Positions 1-8,480 of a DNA stretch of 51,288 nt are shown one piece after another. Each line of letters starts with the position of its first letter. Within the stretch, counting starts at the first letter, position 1. The DNA comes from Paludibacteraceae bacterium (GTDB taxonomy: Bacteria; Bacteroidota; Bacteroidia; Bacteroidales; Paludibacteraceae): positions 1-51,288 of the forward strand of contig JAFYSF010000002.1 in assembly GCA_017559505.1 (NCBI GenBank), given 5' to 3'. The notes beneath the pieces were generated by a model. The model searched no databases and was not told the DNA's origin. It saw only the letters and a list, made by a program, of their open reading frames with translations. The position numbers and the translations under genes are program-made.

Positions 1-881
1 CATTAAATGCTCAATCGCGCAATCCGAAATATGAGGCGTATATTGAAAAATATTCAGAATTTGCTATTCAATGTCAAAATGAGCATCATATTCCAGCAAG
101 TATCACATTGGCTCAAGGTCTTTTAGAAAGTGGCGCAGGTGAGAGTTCGCTTGCACAAGAGTGTAATAATCACTTTGGTATTAAATGTGGTAGTGAGTGG
201 TATGGTCGTTCGACTCGCAAAGATGATGACAGGCCAAACGAATGTTTCCGTTGCTATAAATCAGTAAAAGAATCGTATGACGACCACGCTGCATTTTTGA
301 AACGTCAGCGTTATGCATTTTTGTATGACTACAAAATAACAGACTATAAATCATGGGCTTATGGTTTGAAACAAGCTGGATATGCAACAGACCCTAAGTA
401 TCCACAAAAACTGATAAATATAATTGAGACATACAATCTGTATGAATTTGACACACAAGGTAGCAAAAAAACGGGCGGCGAGACTAAACGCAAAGAACAG
501 ATAAAAAAAGACGCTAATCTTGCTGAAGACCAATTGTTTGGCTATGTAGAAATAGTAAATAATGGCGTACGTTGCTACAAACTCATAACAGACGATTCAT
601 TCAAAAATATATCAAAAGCTACGGGTATAAGTATTAAACGCTTGTTGTATTACAACGACTTACCTTCGGAAGTTGACCTTTATCGCGATGATTATGTGTA
701 TTTGGCTAAAAAACGTGCTAAAACTCAGAAACGTAAGCCTATGCACAAAGTGAGCGCAGGAGAAAGTATGCACTCTATCGCACAAGAATATGGAATCACG
801 CTCAAAGCCTTATACAAATTAAATGACCTTGAATATGGTACACCTGCCAAAGTGGGTATGAAACTTAAACTACATAAATAA
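1..881 (+). CDS. Glucosaminidase-domain protein with C-terminal LysM repeats (5' partial)
   Basis: The reading frame is open to the left edge (first full codon at position 3), so the N-terminus is missing; 292 residues are visible. The first ~110 match the GH73-type glucosaminidase fold that cleaves peptidoglycan glycan strands. The sequence LAQGLLESGAGESSLA carries the usual catalytic Glu (LLESGAG), followed by NHFGIKC and an AYGLKQAGYATDPKYPQKL segment typical of the family. A degenerate LysM-like segment lies in the middle, and a clearer LysM (starting HKVSAGESMHSIAQEYGITL) closes the protein; LysM binds peptidoglycan. Expected role: secreted or periplasmic cell-wall hydrolase for septation or remodelling. 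The ATG-less internal TTG at 108 is not a credible start because homology continues upstream of it. Confidence 0.88.
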   Translation, partial: LNAQSRNPKYEAYIEKYSEFAIQCQNEHHIPASITLAQGLLESGAGESSLAQECNNHFGIKCGSEWYGRSTRKDDDRPNECFRCYKSVKESYDDHAAFLKRQRYAFLYDYKITDYKSWAYGLKQAGYATDPKYPQKLINIIETYNLYEFDTQGSKKTGGETKRKEQIKKDANLAEDQLFGYVEIVNNGVRCYKLITDDSFKNISKATGISIKRLLYYNDLPSEVDLYRDDYVYLAKKRAKTQKRKPMHKVSAGESMHSIAQEYGITLKALYKLNDLEYGTPAKVGMKLKLHK

Positions 882-902
882 TGAGGAATGAGGAATGAGG
901 AA
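882..902. repeat. Heptamer array, TGAGGAA x3
   Basis: Three perfect tandem TGAGGAA units begin at the base after the upstream stop codon. This is one of many 7-bp-period arrays in the window. Confidence 0.9.
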
Positions 903-930
903 TTAAAAAGAATTATTTTATAATTTTATA

Positions 931-2175
931 ATGAAGAAAATTGTATTTTTTGTTTTATTAATTTTGGTAGGCAGTGTGGTCGAGGCTTCGACCATACCAA
1001 CAAATCTACCTGAATATAAAGTTATTATACCATCGAGAACGGACAAAGTGAGAAGTATATCAGACTCGGCAAAGTTTTATCTTGTAACTTGTGAGCCAGC
1101 AAAAGAGATATATGAACGCTTTGGACATTCAGGCATTAGAGTGTATGACCCTATAACTAAAATAGATGAAGTTTTCCACTGGGGCTTGTTCTCGTTTGAT
1201 ACACCTAATTTTGTAGGACGCTTTATTTCGGGCAATACAGACTACCAAATGGGAGTGTATAGCACCAAATTTTTTCTACCACAATACGTTGAACGAGGCT
1301 CATCGGTGTATGCGCAAGAATTGAATTTAACCTCAGAACAAAAACATGCGTTATGGGCTAAATTGTGGGACAATTATCGTCCTGAAAATAGAAAATATCG
1401 CTATAACTTCATATATGACAATTGCGCTACTCGACCTTATCAAATGATTTTAGATGCTTACGAGGGAAATGTTGTGTCGTCGGTAGATTTAGGAGAAATA
1501 ACATATCGTGATATTATAAATAAGTATGTAGCTCCAAATACACTATACAACTTGGGTATCAACCTAATAGTTGGTAGCGAAGCAGATAGAGTGATTTCAG
1601 TAGAAGAATGTGTATCTTTTCCGCTATATACACAATTTGTATTAGACCATACGAAAATAATAGGTACTAACGAAAATGTAGTTGTAGAGACAGAAATATT
1701 GCATCAAGCAGAATTTAAGGTGCAATATATCAATACAACGGCATATAAGGCGTTCAATATAATAGCAGTAATTTTGACGCTTATTTGCATCATATTCTAT
1801 ATGCGCAAGAAAAGATATATGCCTGTGTTGACACAAGTTATACTAATAATATCAGGGTTAGTAGGCGTTATAATAGCGTATCTTTGGTTTTGCTCGCACC
1901 ACCCATTAGTAGACAACAACTATAACATATTGTGGTGCAATCCGTTGAACTTGATATTTGGCATATTATTGTTCACAAAAAGAACATTCATGCCAAAGGC
2001 AAAAATGATTATTGCTATCGTATTGCACGTGATATCAATATTGTTTTTGTTCGTTATTATCTTCGATTTACAAGGTATCAATGCATCAGTGCCAATGTTG
2101 TGGGTGATAACTGCTTATCTCCTATCGTCAATTGCCTTTACATACAAAAATCAATTAAATTCATCTCGCAAATAA
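931..2175 (+). CDS. DUF4105 / Lnb-type lipoprotein N-acyltransferase family protein
   Basis: 414 residues. A hydrophobic N-terminus (1-19) precedes a periplasmic DUF4105 domain (about 45-240) and about five membrane spans in the C-terminal 150 residues. Conserved family features seen: ERFGHSGIRV (H66), HWGLFSFDTPNFVGRFISG and YNFIYDNCATRPY (C165); H66 and C165 are candidate catalytic residues. From family knowledge, DUF4105 proteins of Bacteroides include Lnb, which adds the third acyl chain to lipoproteins in a phylum that lacks Lnt. The same enzymatic role here is inferred from architecture. It is 3 bp from the next gene, so the two are probably co-transcribed. Alternative: a DUF4105 paralogue with another acyl-transfer or peptidase-like role. 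Confidence 0.8.
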   Translation: MKKIVFFVLLILVGSVVEASTIPTNLPEYKVIIPSRTDKVRSISDSAKFYLVTCEPAKEIYERFGHSGIRVYDPITKIDEVFHWGLFSFDTPNFVGRFISGNTDYQMGVYSTKFFLPQYVERGSSVYAQELNLTSEQKHALWAKLWDNYRPENRKYRYNFIYDNCATRPYQMILDAYEGNVVSSVDLGEITYRDIINKYVAPNTLYNLGINLIVGSEADRVISVEECVSFPLYTQFVLDHTKIIGTNENVVVETEILHQAEFKVQYINTTAYKAFNIIAVILTLICIIFYMRKKRYMPVLTQVILIISGLVGVIIAYLWFCSHHPLVDNNYNILWCNPLNLIFGILLFTKRTFMPKAKMIIAIVLHVISILFLFVIIFDLQGINASVPMLWVITAYLLSSIAFTYKNQLNSSRK

Positions 2176-2178
2176 AAC

Positions 2179-3765
2179 ATGAATATACTGCGTAATATAA
2201 TTTGCTTTTGTGCGATTTGTATATCTACACTCTTTGCTACCGCTCAAATAACAAAAACGCCACCACGCTTGACCGTAATAATATCTATCAATGGATTAGA
2301 TAATTACGAAATAGAGACGTTCAGCAAGATGCTTGAGCCAAATGGTATGCGAAGACTAATAAGTGGATTTTACAATCCAAATGCTAGTTGTTCGTATGTA
2401 GTTACGGGAGCAACAACTGATTATGCCTCGATGATGACAGGCTCGACACCTCACTATCATGGCATTATTGCCAATAAATTTTATTCTTTGATAGACGATA
2501 ACATTGTATCATGCATCAATGACGCTCGTTACGAAGGAATAAATACGAAAGAGATGGTGTCGCCTCGATTGTTGCAAGCAACTACCCTAGCCGATCAAAT
2601 AAAATTAAACAATTCAAAATCAAAAGTATATGCTATTGGTCTCAATGCAGAATCAGCAATTATGTTAGGAGGCCATTTGGCAGATGGAGCTATATGGTTT
2701 GATGATGCAAATGCAGGTATCTGTACCTCAACTTTTTATGACAAAGGATTGCCTCGTTGGGCAGAAAAGATAAACCGCAATGGATTGCTTCGCTCTACAT
2801 GTGAAAATGATTGGCAACCAATGTTTTCATTGCCATCGTATCAATATGCACCAAATGGCTCATATATAAATGGAGAAAAACCTACTTTTGTCAATTTCAC
2901 AGATGGCGATGATAATTACGACTTTATGAAAAAATTTCGTCAATCGCCATTTATCAATGACATAATCAAAGAATTAGCAACACGAGCAATCAGAGATGAA
3001 CAATTAGGTACGGATAATGCTACTGACCTGCTCTGTATTGAATTTAGTGCGCATTCGCCATTCGAAGCCTACACTATGTGTGCTGAAAATGAAGATTTAA
3101 TAACTCGCCTTGACCGCAATATAAAATCACTATTAGACGTAATAGAAATATCAGTAGGTCTGGAAAATTCGCTTATTGTGCTTACCGCACCTCATAACAA
3201 TCCAAATCACACACCTCAAAACGACCCTCGTTTAGCCTCAGGTTCATTTAATTCGCGTAGAGCGATGGCACTATTAAACTCTTATCTCATGGCAATATAT
3301 GGACAAGGGAGATGGATATCGGGATATTATGACAAAAATATCAACCTTAATAAATCGCTTATCGAGGACGAAAATATAAAAATGACTGAAATACAGGAGT
3401 ATGTTGCTCAATTTATGTTAGAATTTTCAGGTGTACACACAGCAATACCAGCCTATCAGATACAAACAGCTGCAAGTTTGCCAAACGATATGCCTTCACG
3501 TATGCGCAATTCTCACTACAAAAATAGGTCGGGCGATGTGGTATTTACTCTACTTCCAGGATGGGTTGAATATGACGAAAAAGTGCAACGAACACTCTAC
3601 CCTACTATAACACAACCATATACACCTATTGCTATTTGGAATAAAGAGATAAAACATACCAAAAGCGATATTATGATTGAAGACTTATGCGCTACGCTTT
3701 GTCGAATACTACAAATTCCTTATCCGAATGCGTGTATTGGTAAACCATATCAAATAGAATACTAA
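2179..3765 (+). CDS. PafA-like alkaline-phosphatase-fold protein, probably inactive
   Basis: 528 residues with a signal peptide (about 1-22). The fold is recognised from the order of segments: VIISINGLDNYEIETF near the N-terminus, TGATTDYASMMTGSTPHYHGI (Thr-containing nucleophile region, about 76-95), LLCIEFSAHSPFEAY, SLIVLTAPHNNPNH, and a late ITQPYTPIAIW. In active PafA-type enzymes these segments hold zinc ligands: Asp in the first strand, DxxxH in the middle, DHG, and a late His. Here the first Asp position reads N38, the DxxxH segment reads HSPFE, and DHG reads PHN. I therefore infer a catalytically dead or re-purposed phosphatase. It follows the Lnb-like gene by 3 bp. Good as a fold call, weaker as a statement about activity. 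Confidence 0.7.
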   Translation: MNILRNIICFCAICISTLFATAQITKTPPRLTVIISINGLDNYEIETFSKMLEPNGMRRLISGFYNPNASCSYVVTGATTDYASMMTGSTPHYHGIIANKFYSLIDDNIVSCINDARYEGINTKEMVSPRLLQATTLADQIKLNNSKSKVYAIGLNAESAIMLGGHLADGAIWFDDANAGICTSTFYDKGLPRWAEKINRNGLLRSTCENDWQPMFSLPSYQYAPNGSYINGEKPTFVNFTDGDDNYDFMKKFRQSPFINDIIKELATRAIRDEQLGTDNATDLLCIEFSAHSPFEAYTMCAENEDLITRLDRNIKSLLDVIEISVGLENSLIVLTAPHNNPNHTPQNDPRLASGSFNSRRAMALLNSYLMAIYGQGRWISGYYDKNINLNKSLIEDENIKMTEIQEYVAQFMLEFSGVHTAIPAYQIQTAASLPNDMPSRMRNSHYKNRSGDVVFTLLPGWVEYDEKVQRTLYPTITQPYTPIAIWNKEIKHTKSDIMIEDLCATLCRILQIPYPNACIGKPYQIEY

Positions 3766-3773
3766 TTTTCAAG

Positions 3774-3896
3774 TTTTAAGGGAACTTCTATAAATTTTTC
3801 ACCTCCGGTTCAAGACTTATAGTTCCACGTTTTATTATTTTTTATTTGGAACTTAAAAACTCTTGTACAAGATAATTTATAGAAGTCCCCTTAAAA
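3774..3896. mobile_element. MITE-like element, copy 1 (inverted terminal repeats)
   Basis: A 23-bp left end (3774-3796, core AGGGAACTTCTATAAATT) and a 23-bp right end (3874-3896, core AATTTATAGAAGTCCCCTT) are inverted repeats with 22 of 23 positions matching. The 77-bp interior is AT-rich and non-coding. A longer copy with the same ends lies at 14748-14944. It occupies most of the phosphatase-to-nuclease gap. No target duplication could be fixed. Confidence 0.7.
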
Positions 3897-3942
3897 TAAA
3901 AACGAGAAATTTATAGAACTGATTGTTAATTTGCAATTTATC

Positions 3943-6909
3943 ATGAAATTTTTACAACAAATAGCAAAAATATATGCAGAGAAGTTGACTCCTACGGCTC
4001 AACTTCTCTTTGTTTTTCCCAATCGTAGAGCTGGATTGTTTTTTCGCAAAGAATTACTCTCATTAGTAAAAAAGCCTATATTTTCACCTAATATCACCGA
4101 CATCAATTCGCTCGCTGCCACCCTTTCTCCACTACAAAAAGCCAACGACATTGAATTGCTATTTGCCCTCTACGAATCGTATGTACACGTACGCTCTCAA
4201 CATACTACCGAAATAGAATCAATTGACACATTCGTTCCTTTTGGTACAACCCTATTAGGTGATTTCAACGAAATAGATAAGTACCTAATTGACACTAAAC
4301 TACTATTCAGTAATATTGCAGACTTAAAAACACTTAACGACCAATCGCAATTCCTTTCAAAACAACAAATTGAAGCATTAAACTCATTTTGGGGTAATGT
4401 GCAAAATGAGCATAACGAAAACCTATCATTCAATCACCAATTTATATCACTATGGGATGACCTATGTAATATATACACTCATTTTACTGAAACACTTATT
4501 GCAAAAGGGATTGGATATGACGGACTTATTTATCGCACAGCAATAGAAAATCTTCTAACGCCTAACCCTAAATTTTCAGCTCCCGACTCAATTATTTTTA
4601 TAGGTTTTAACTCACTTACTACAAGCGAATATCGCATATTTAAACATTTTCAGCAATTAGGTATAGCCGATTTCTATTTCGACTATCCAACTTGCTATAA
4701 TACACCTTCACCATTTGCCTCTACCGTTGCAAAATATTACGAACGCAATCTCAAAGAATTCCCTTCTTGCTACACATACGCACAACCAACAGAACCACAT
4801 ATACCTAACATCAGTCTACATAGCACACCATCAGCAACAAACCAAATAAACGTAGCATGCTCACTTCTTGCAACCAACACATCACTCCAAACACCTAATT
4901 CAACAGCTATTCTACTAGCCGATGAATCATTGATGCCTTCGCTCATACAACAATTACCTAATAGTATACAGAAAATCAATATTACAATGGGTTATCCACT
5001 TTCGATAACTCCTATAGCTACGCTTATAAATCACATACTTACACTACAAACTGAAATTACAAACAACAGAGAAGGTATTGCGCAATTCTATTACAAACCA
5101 CTAATAAGCATACTATCACACAACAACATACAAAATATCTACCCTACATCTTCAGCCAAAATAATAGACCAAATAACTCGTGCAAACTATATACGCATTA
5201 CAGCTCAAGAGTTGCACAACATAATCAACAAACTCAGTGCTGACAAGAAAGAAAAACAATTCTTTATCACGCTTTTCACACCCCATACAACAACCAATGA
5301 ACTAATAGATTATTTGAGTGATATAATACACCAACTTTCGCAATTTAATTTCAATATCTCAACCGAAACAGAATTTCTCTATCAATACCAACAAGTTATC
5401 CACCAACTAAAAACACTTATAACATCAAACTCCAACCTCGTAACACCCAACTTGTTGCGCATGCTAATTATGCGCCTCACATCTTCCCTTAAAGTACAAT
5501 TCAAAGGCGAACCAATAGAGGGTATGCAAATAATGGGATTGCTCGAAAGTCGCCTCCTCGATTTCGAAAATATAATACTAATAGGCTTCAACGACCAAAA
5601 AGTGCCTGGCAATAAATCAGTCAATTCAATTATACCCTATAATTTACGTCGTGCCTATAATCTTCCTACTCACGAAATTAGCGATGCCATTCAAGCTTAT
5701 AATTTCTATCGCACACTCTATCACACTCAAAATATACACCTCATTTATGATTCACGCAACGAAGGAGCGCAAAACGAAATATCACGCTATTTCTATCAAC
5801 TACAATACCTTCTAAATGCCCCTATACAACAATATAACTACCAATTGCAAATACAAAACTCGAATAACGAAATATCCCAAAATTCACAACTAACAATCAA
5901 CAAAACATCTGAAATTATTGAAAAACTCAATATTTACAAGACATCAAACTCATCACTATCTGCTAGTTGCCTAAAAGATTATATTGCTTGTCCGCTACGC
6001 TTCTATTTCAGCACTATCACAAGCATCAAATCGCCTAACGAAATCAAAGAAACAGGCGAATCAAGCCTTCTTGGACGAATCTATCATAAGGCAATGGAAT
6101 TATATTACAACCAATACACCATTCCTCAACAACTAAAAAAACAAGAAATCAATCAACTCATCCACCGAGCATTCATCGAAGAAGGAACAACATCAAATAA
6201 ACAAGTGCAAATAACTGGCTTCAACTCTCTTATTTTCAATCTTGTATATCAATTTGTTGACGACACTATCAAATTTGATATAAAACGATACGAACAAGAC
6301 CAATTTAGTAAAGTTCAATCTGAAGTCGAGATAAATTTCTTTTACAACCAAATTCATTTCAAAGGTTACATCGACCGCATCGACCACACAAATGACACAA
6401 TAAACATCATCGACTACAAAACCACTACATCAAAAACAAAAAAAGATATCAATATTCTCGACTTATTCACATCACACGAAAGCGCATACAACGAACTATT
6501 CCAAATAATACTGTACTGCTATATCTATAATCATATACTAAAAACTACTACAAACTCTTGTCGAACAACACAAATACGCCCTCTACTTTATAAAACTTAC
6601 GAACTATCAAAATCTAATACAAGCCTACACACAATCACACTCCAAATACCTAACCAACTACTTAACCCCAACAACTTACCATCATTCGACATCTCGCTCG
6701 ACGATATAGAAATAGACAAAAACAATTGTAGCACTATTGATGTTACCGACTACGCTCTTATTTCTACACCTTTCGAATGGTTGTTACAAAAAATGCTTAA
6801 AGATATCTACAACCCAAATATTCCTTTTGCACCAAACGAAAATTCGACAGAAGAAAAAGCTTGCAAATTCTGTCCATATAAAATAATATGTAAGAAAAAT
6901 AAAGACTAA
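3943..6909 (+). CDS. AddB-like PD-(D/E)XK nuclease (recombination/repair)
   Basis: 988 residues from ATG 3943; an in-frame TTG lies 12 bp upstream but ATG is preferred. The long N-terminal part resembles the helicase-like fold of AddB/RexB (VFPNRRAGLFFRKEL near the start). The C-terminal nuclease domain shows ASCLKDYIACPLRFYF, SLLGRIYHKAMELYY, GYIDRIDH and IIDYKTTTS (Asp, then D-x-K). It ends with C-x2-C-x5-C (CKFCPYKIIC), which together with the Cys of ACPLRF gives the four-cysteine iron-sulfur staple of AddB-type nucleases. Expected role: processing of double-strand breaks with a UvrD-like AddA partner, which is not in this window. The gene sits alone downstream of a MITE-like element. Confidence 0.82.
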   Translation: MKFLQQIAKIYAEKLTPTAQLLFVFPNRRAGLFFRKELLSLVKKPIFSPNITDINSLAATLSPLQKANDIELLFALYESYVHVRSQHTTEIESIDTFVPFGTTLLGDFNEIDKYLIDTKLLFSNIADLKTLNDQSQFLSKQQIEALNSFWGNVQNEHNENLSFNHQFISLWDDLCNIYTHFTETLIAKGIGYDGLIYRTAIENLLTPNPKFSAPDSIIFIGFNSLTTSEYRIFKHFQQLGIADFYFDYPTCYNTPSPFASTVAKYYERNLKEFPSCYTYAQPTEPHIPNISLHSTPSATNQINVACSLLATNTSLQTPNSTAILLADESLMPSLIQQLPNSIQKINITMGYPLSITPIATLINHILTLQTEITNNREGIAQFYYKPLISILSHNNIQNIYPTSSAKIIDQITRANYIRITAQELHNIINKLSADKKEKQFFITLFTPHTTTNELIDYLSDIIHQLSQFNFNISTETEFLYQYQQVIHQLKTLITSNSNLVTPNLLRMLIMRLTSSLKVQFKGEPIEGMQIMGLLESRLLDFENIILIGFNDQKVPGNKSVNSIIPYNLRRAYNLPTHEISDAIQAYNFYRTLYHTQNIHLIYDSRNEGAQNEISRYFYQLQYLLNAPIQQYNYQLQIQNSNNEISQNSQLTINKTSEIIEKLNIYKTSNSSLSASCLKDYIACPLRFYFSTITSIKSPNEIKETGESSLLGRIYHKAMELYYNQYTIPQQLKKQEINQLIHRAFIEEGTTSNKQVQITGFNSLIFNLVYQFVDDTIKFDIKRYEQDQFSKVQSEVEINFFYNQIHFKGYIDRIDHTNDTINIIDYKTTTSKTKKDINILDLFTSHESAYNELFQIILYCYIYNHILKTTTNSCRTTQIRPLLYKTYELSKSNTSLHTITLQIPNQLLNPNNLPSFDISLDDIEIDKNNCSTIDVTDYALISTPFEWLLQKMLKDIYNPNIPFAPNENSTEEKACKFCPYKIICKKNKD

Positions 6910-6935
6910 TATTCTATTTTTCAACATTTTTTTCG

Positions 6936-6943
6936 TATCTTTG
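6936..6943 (+). promoter_or_regulatory. Bacteroidota -7 box for the plsC pair
   Basis: TATCTTTG followed by CAG, 26 bp before the plsC start, fits TAnnTTTG. No good -33 TTTG is seen. Confidence 0.7.
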
Positions 6944-6968
6944 CAGATTAATAATAAACATAATCCTT

Positions 6969-7712
6969 ATGAGACGCAAAATCAACCCTATCCTACAAGC
7001 TCTACTTGTCATCTACCATGCTTTGGTATTCTTGCCATTAGGCATTTTGATAACAGTCATTTGTTCATCAATTATCATTCTTATGTTGCCTATTGCTGGC
7101 AATGCAAAATGGGGAAGCTACCCTGCAATGTTTTGGGCAAGAGCTGTTTGCCTTATATCATTTGCTTGGGTAAAGATTGAAGGACAGGAGAAAATCGACC
7201 CTAAAGCCTCATACATTTTTGTGGGTAATCACCAAAGTCTCTACGATATACCTTTAGTGTATGGTTGGCTCAAAAACAATTTCAAATGGATTATCAAAAA
7301 AGAGTTTCGCAAAATGCCCGTTATGGGTTATTTATGCTATCGTATGGGGCATGTTTTCATCGACCGCTCTAACCCTATGCGCGCAAAACAGAGTCTCGAA
7401 CAAGCCAAACAGAGCATTATCGATGGCAAAAGCTCAGTCTTCCTATTCCCTGAAGGCACACGTACTCGCACCGGCGAAGTGGGTCGCTTCAAACGTGGAG
7501 CATTCACTATCGCACGCGACCTACACCTCCCTATCGTACCAGTATCTATCATTGGTGCCTACGAAGCCTTGCCTAAAGGTTTGAATTGCATCATCCCAGG
7601 CAAAATCAAATTAGTCTTCCACGAACCTATCGACACCACTAACCTTACCGACGAGAACCTCAACGAAACCATCGACCAAGTTCGCACTGTCATCATAAAT
7701 GGTATGAAATAA
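6969..7712 (+). CDS. Lysophospholipid acyltransferase, PlsC family (copy 1)
   Basis: 247 residues. Two N-terminal hydrophobic stretches (about 15-60) anchor the protein in the inner membrane. The acyltransferase motifs are present: NHQSLYD (H88-x4-D93), FIDRSNPMRAKQSL, FLFPEGTRTRTGE (from F158) and PIVPVSIIGAYEALPKG. The family transfers an acyl chain to lysophosphatidic acid in phospholipid synthesis. It is followed after 24 bp by a second, closely similar gene of identical length, so this is a tandem duplication. A clear -7 box lies just upstream. Which copy acts on 1-acyl-glycerol-3-phosphate and which on another lipid cannot be told. Confidence 0.92.
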   Translation: MRRKINPILQALLVIYHALVFLPLGILITVICSSIIILMLPIAGNAKWGSYPAMFWARAVCLISFAWVKIEGQEKIDPKASYIFVGNHQSLYDIPLVYGWLKNNFKWIIKKEFRKMPVMGYLCYRMGHVFIDRSNPMRAKQSLEQAKQSIIDGKSSVFLFPEGTRTRTGEVGRFKRGAFTIARDLHLPIVPVSIIGAYEALPKGLNCIIPGKIKLVFHEPIDTTNLTDENLNETIDQVRTVIINGMK

Positions 7713-7736
7713 TAACCTCTTATAAACATAAACATT

Positions 7737-8480
7737 ATGAAGTATTTAGTAAAAATCTTTTCAATAATCTATTCTACTTTTATCTACATCCCGTTGGCTA
7801 TTCTTTCAACGATTATCACGTGTGTCTCTATCATCATCATGACTCCAATTGCAGGAGATGCCAAATGGGGCTACTATCCTGGTCGTGTATGGGGACGCGT
7901 AATGTGTGCCTTAGCCCTCACTCGCGTAAAAATCGTAGGCAACGAAAACATCGACCCTAACAAGTCTTACATCTTTGTTGCCAACCACCAAAGTATGTTC
8001 GACATCTTCCTCGTATATGGCTATCTCAATGCCAAATTCAAATGGATTATGAAGATGGAACTTCGTCGCACTCCTCTTTTGGGTAAAGCTTGCGACAGTA
8101 TGGGTCATATCTTTGTTGACCGCTCTAACCCTATGCGTGCTCAAAAAAGTCTCAAAGAGGCACAAGAACGCCTACTTCAAGGTCATAACTCCATATTCCT
8201 ATTCCCCGAAGGTACTCGCTCGGCTAATGGCAAGTTAGGCCGCTTCAAACGTGGTGCATTCACAATTGCTCGCGACCTTCATTTCCCTATTATCCCCGTT
8301 TCTATTTCAGGTGCTTATGACGTATTGCCTAAAGGCGGTTGGCACATCACGCCTGGACAAATCACTATGACTATCCACCAACCTATCGACACAACCAACC
8401 TCACTGACGATAATTTAGGTGAAATGGTTGATAATGTACGTGATATAGTTGCACAAGGTATTAAAACAAAAAGAAAATAA
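7737..8480 (+). CDS. Lysophospholipid acyltransferase, PlsC family (copy 2)
   Basis: 247 residues, paralogous along its whole length to the preceding gene (shared KFKWIMK/NFKWIIK, DRSNPMRA, GRFKRGAFTIARDLH and PIDTTNLTD segments). Catalytic HxxxxD is NHQSMFD (H84, D89); FLFPEGTRSANGK follows. It has its own N-terminal membrane segment. The stop codon overlaps the next gene's ATG by one base (8480), so translation of the two is probably linked. The copies have diverged mostly in the N-terminal membrane part and at surface positions, suggesting an old duplication with separate substrates or regulation (inference). Confidence 0.92.
   Translation: MKYLVKIFSIIYSTFIYIPLAILSTIITCVSIIIMTPIAGDAKWGYYPGRVWGRVMCALALTRVKIVGNENIDPNKSYIFVANHQSMFDIFLVYGYLNAKFKWIMKMELRRTPLLGKACDSMGHIFVDRSNPMRAQKSLKEAQERLLQGHNSIFLFPEGTRSANGKLGRFKRGAFTIARDLHFPIIPVSISGAYDVLPKGGWHITPGQITMTIHQPIDTTNLTDDNLGEMVDNVRDIVAQGIKTKRK

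Noticed and set aside
3931..3942. Upstream TTG start for the AddB-like gene
   Set aside because: An ATG lies 12 bp downstream, directly before MKFLQQ; the four extra residues add nothing recognisable.
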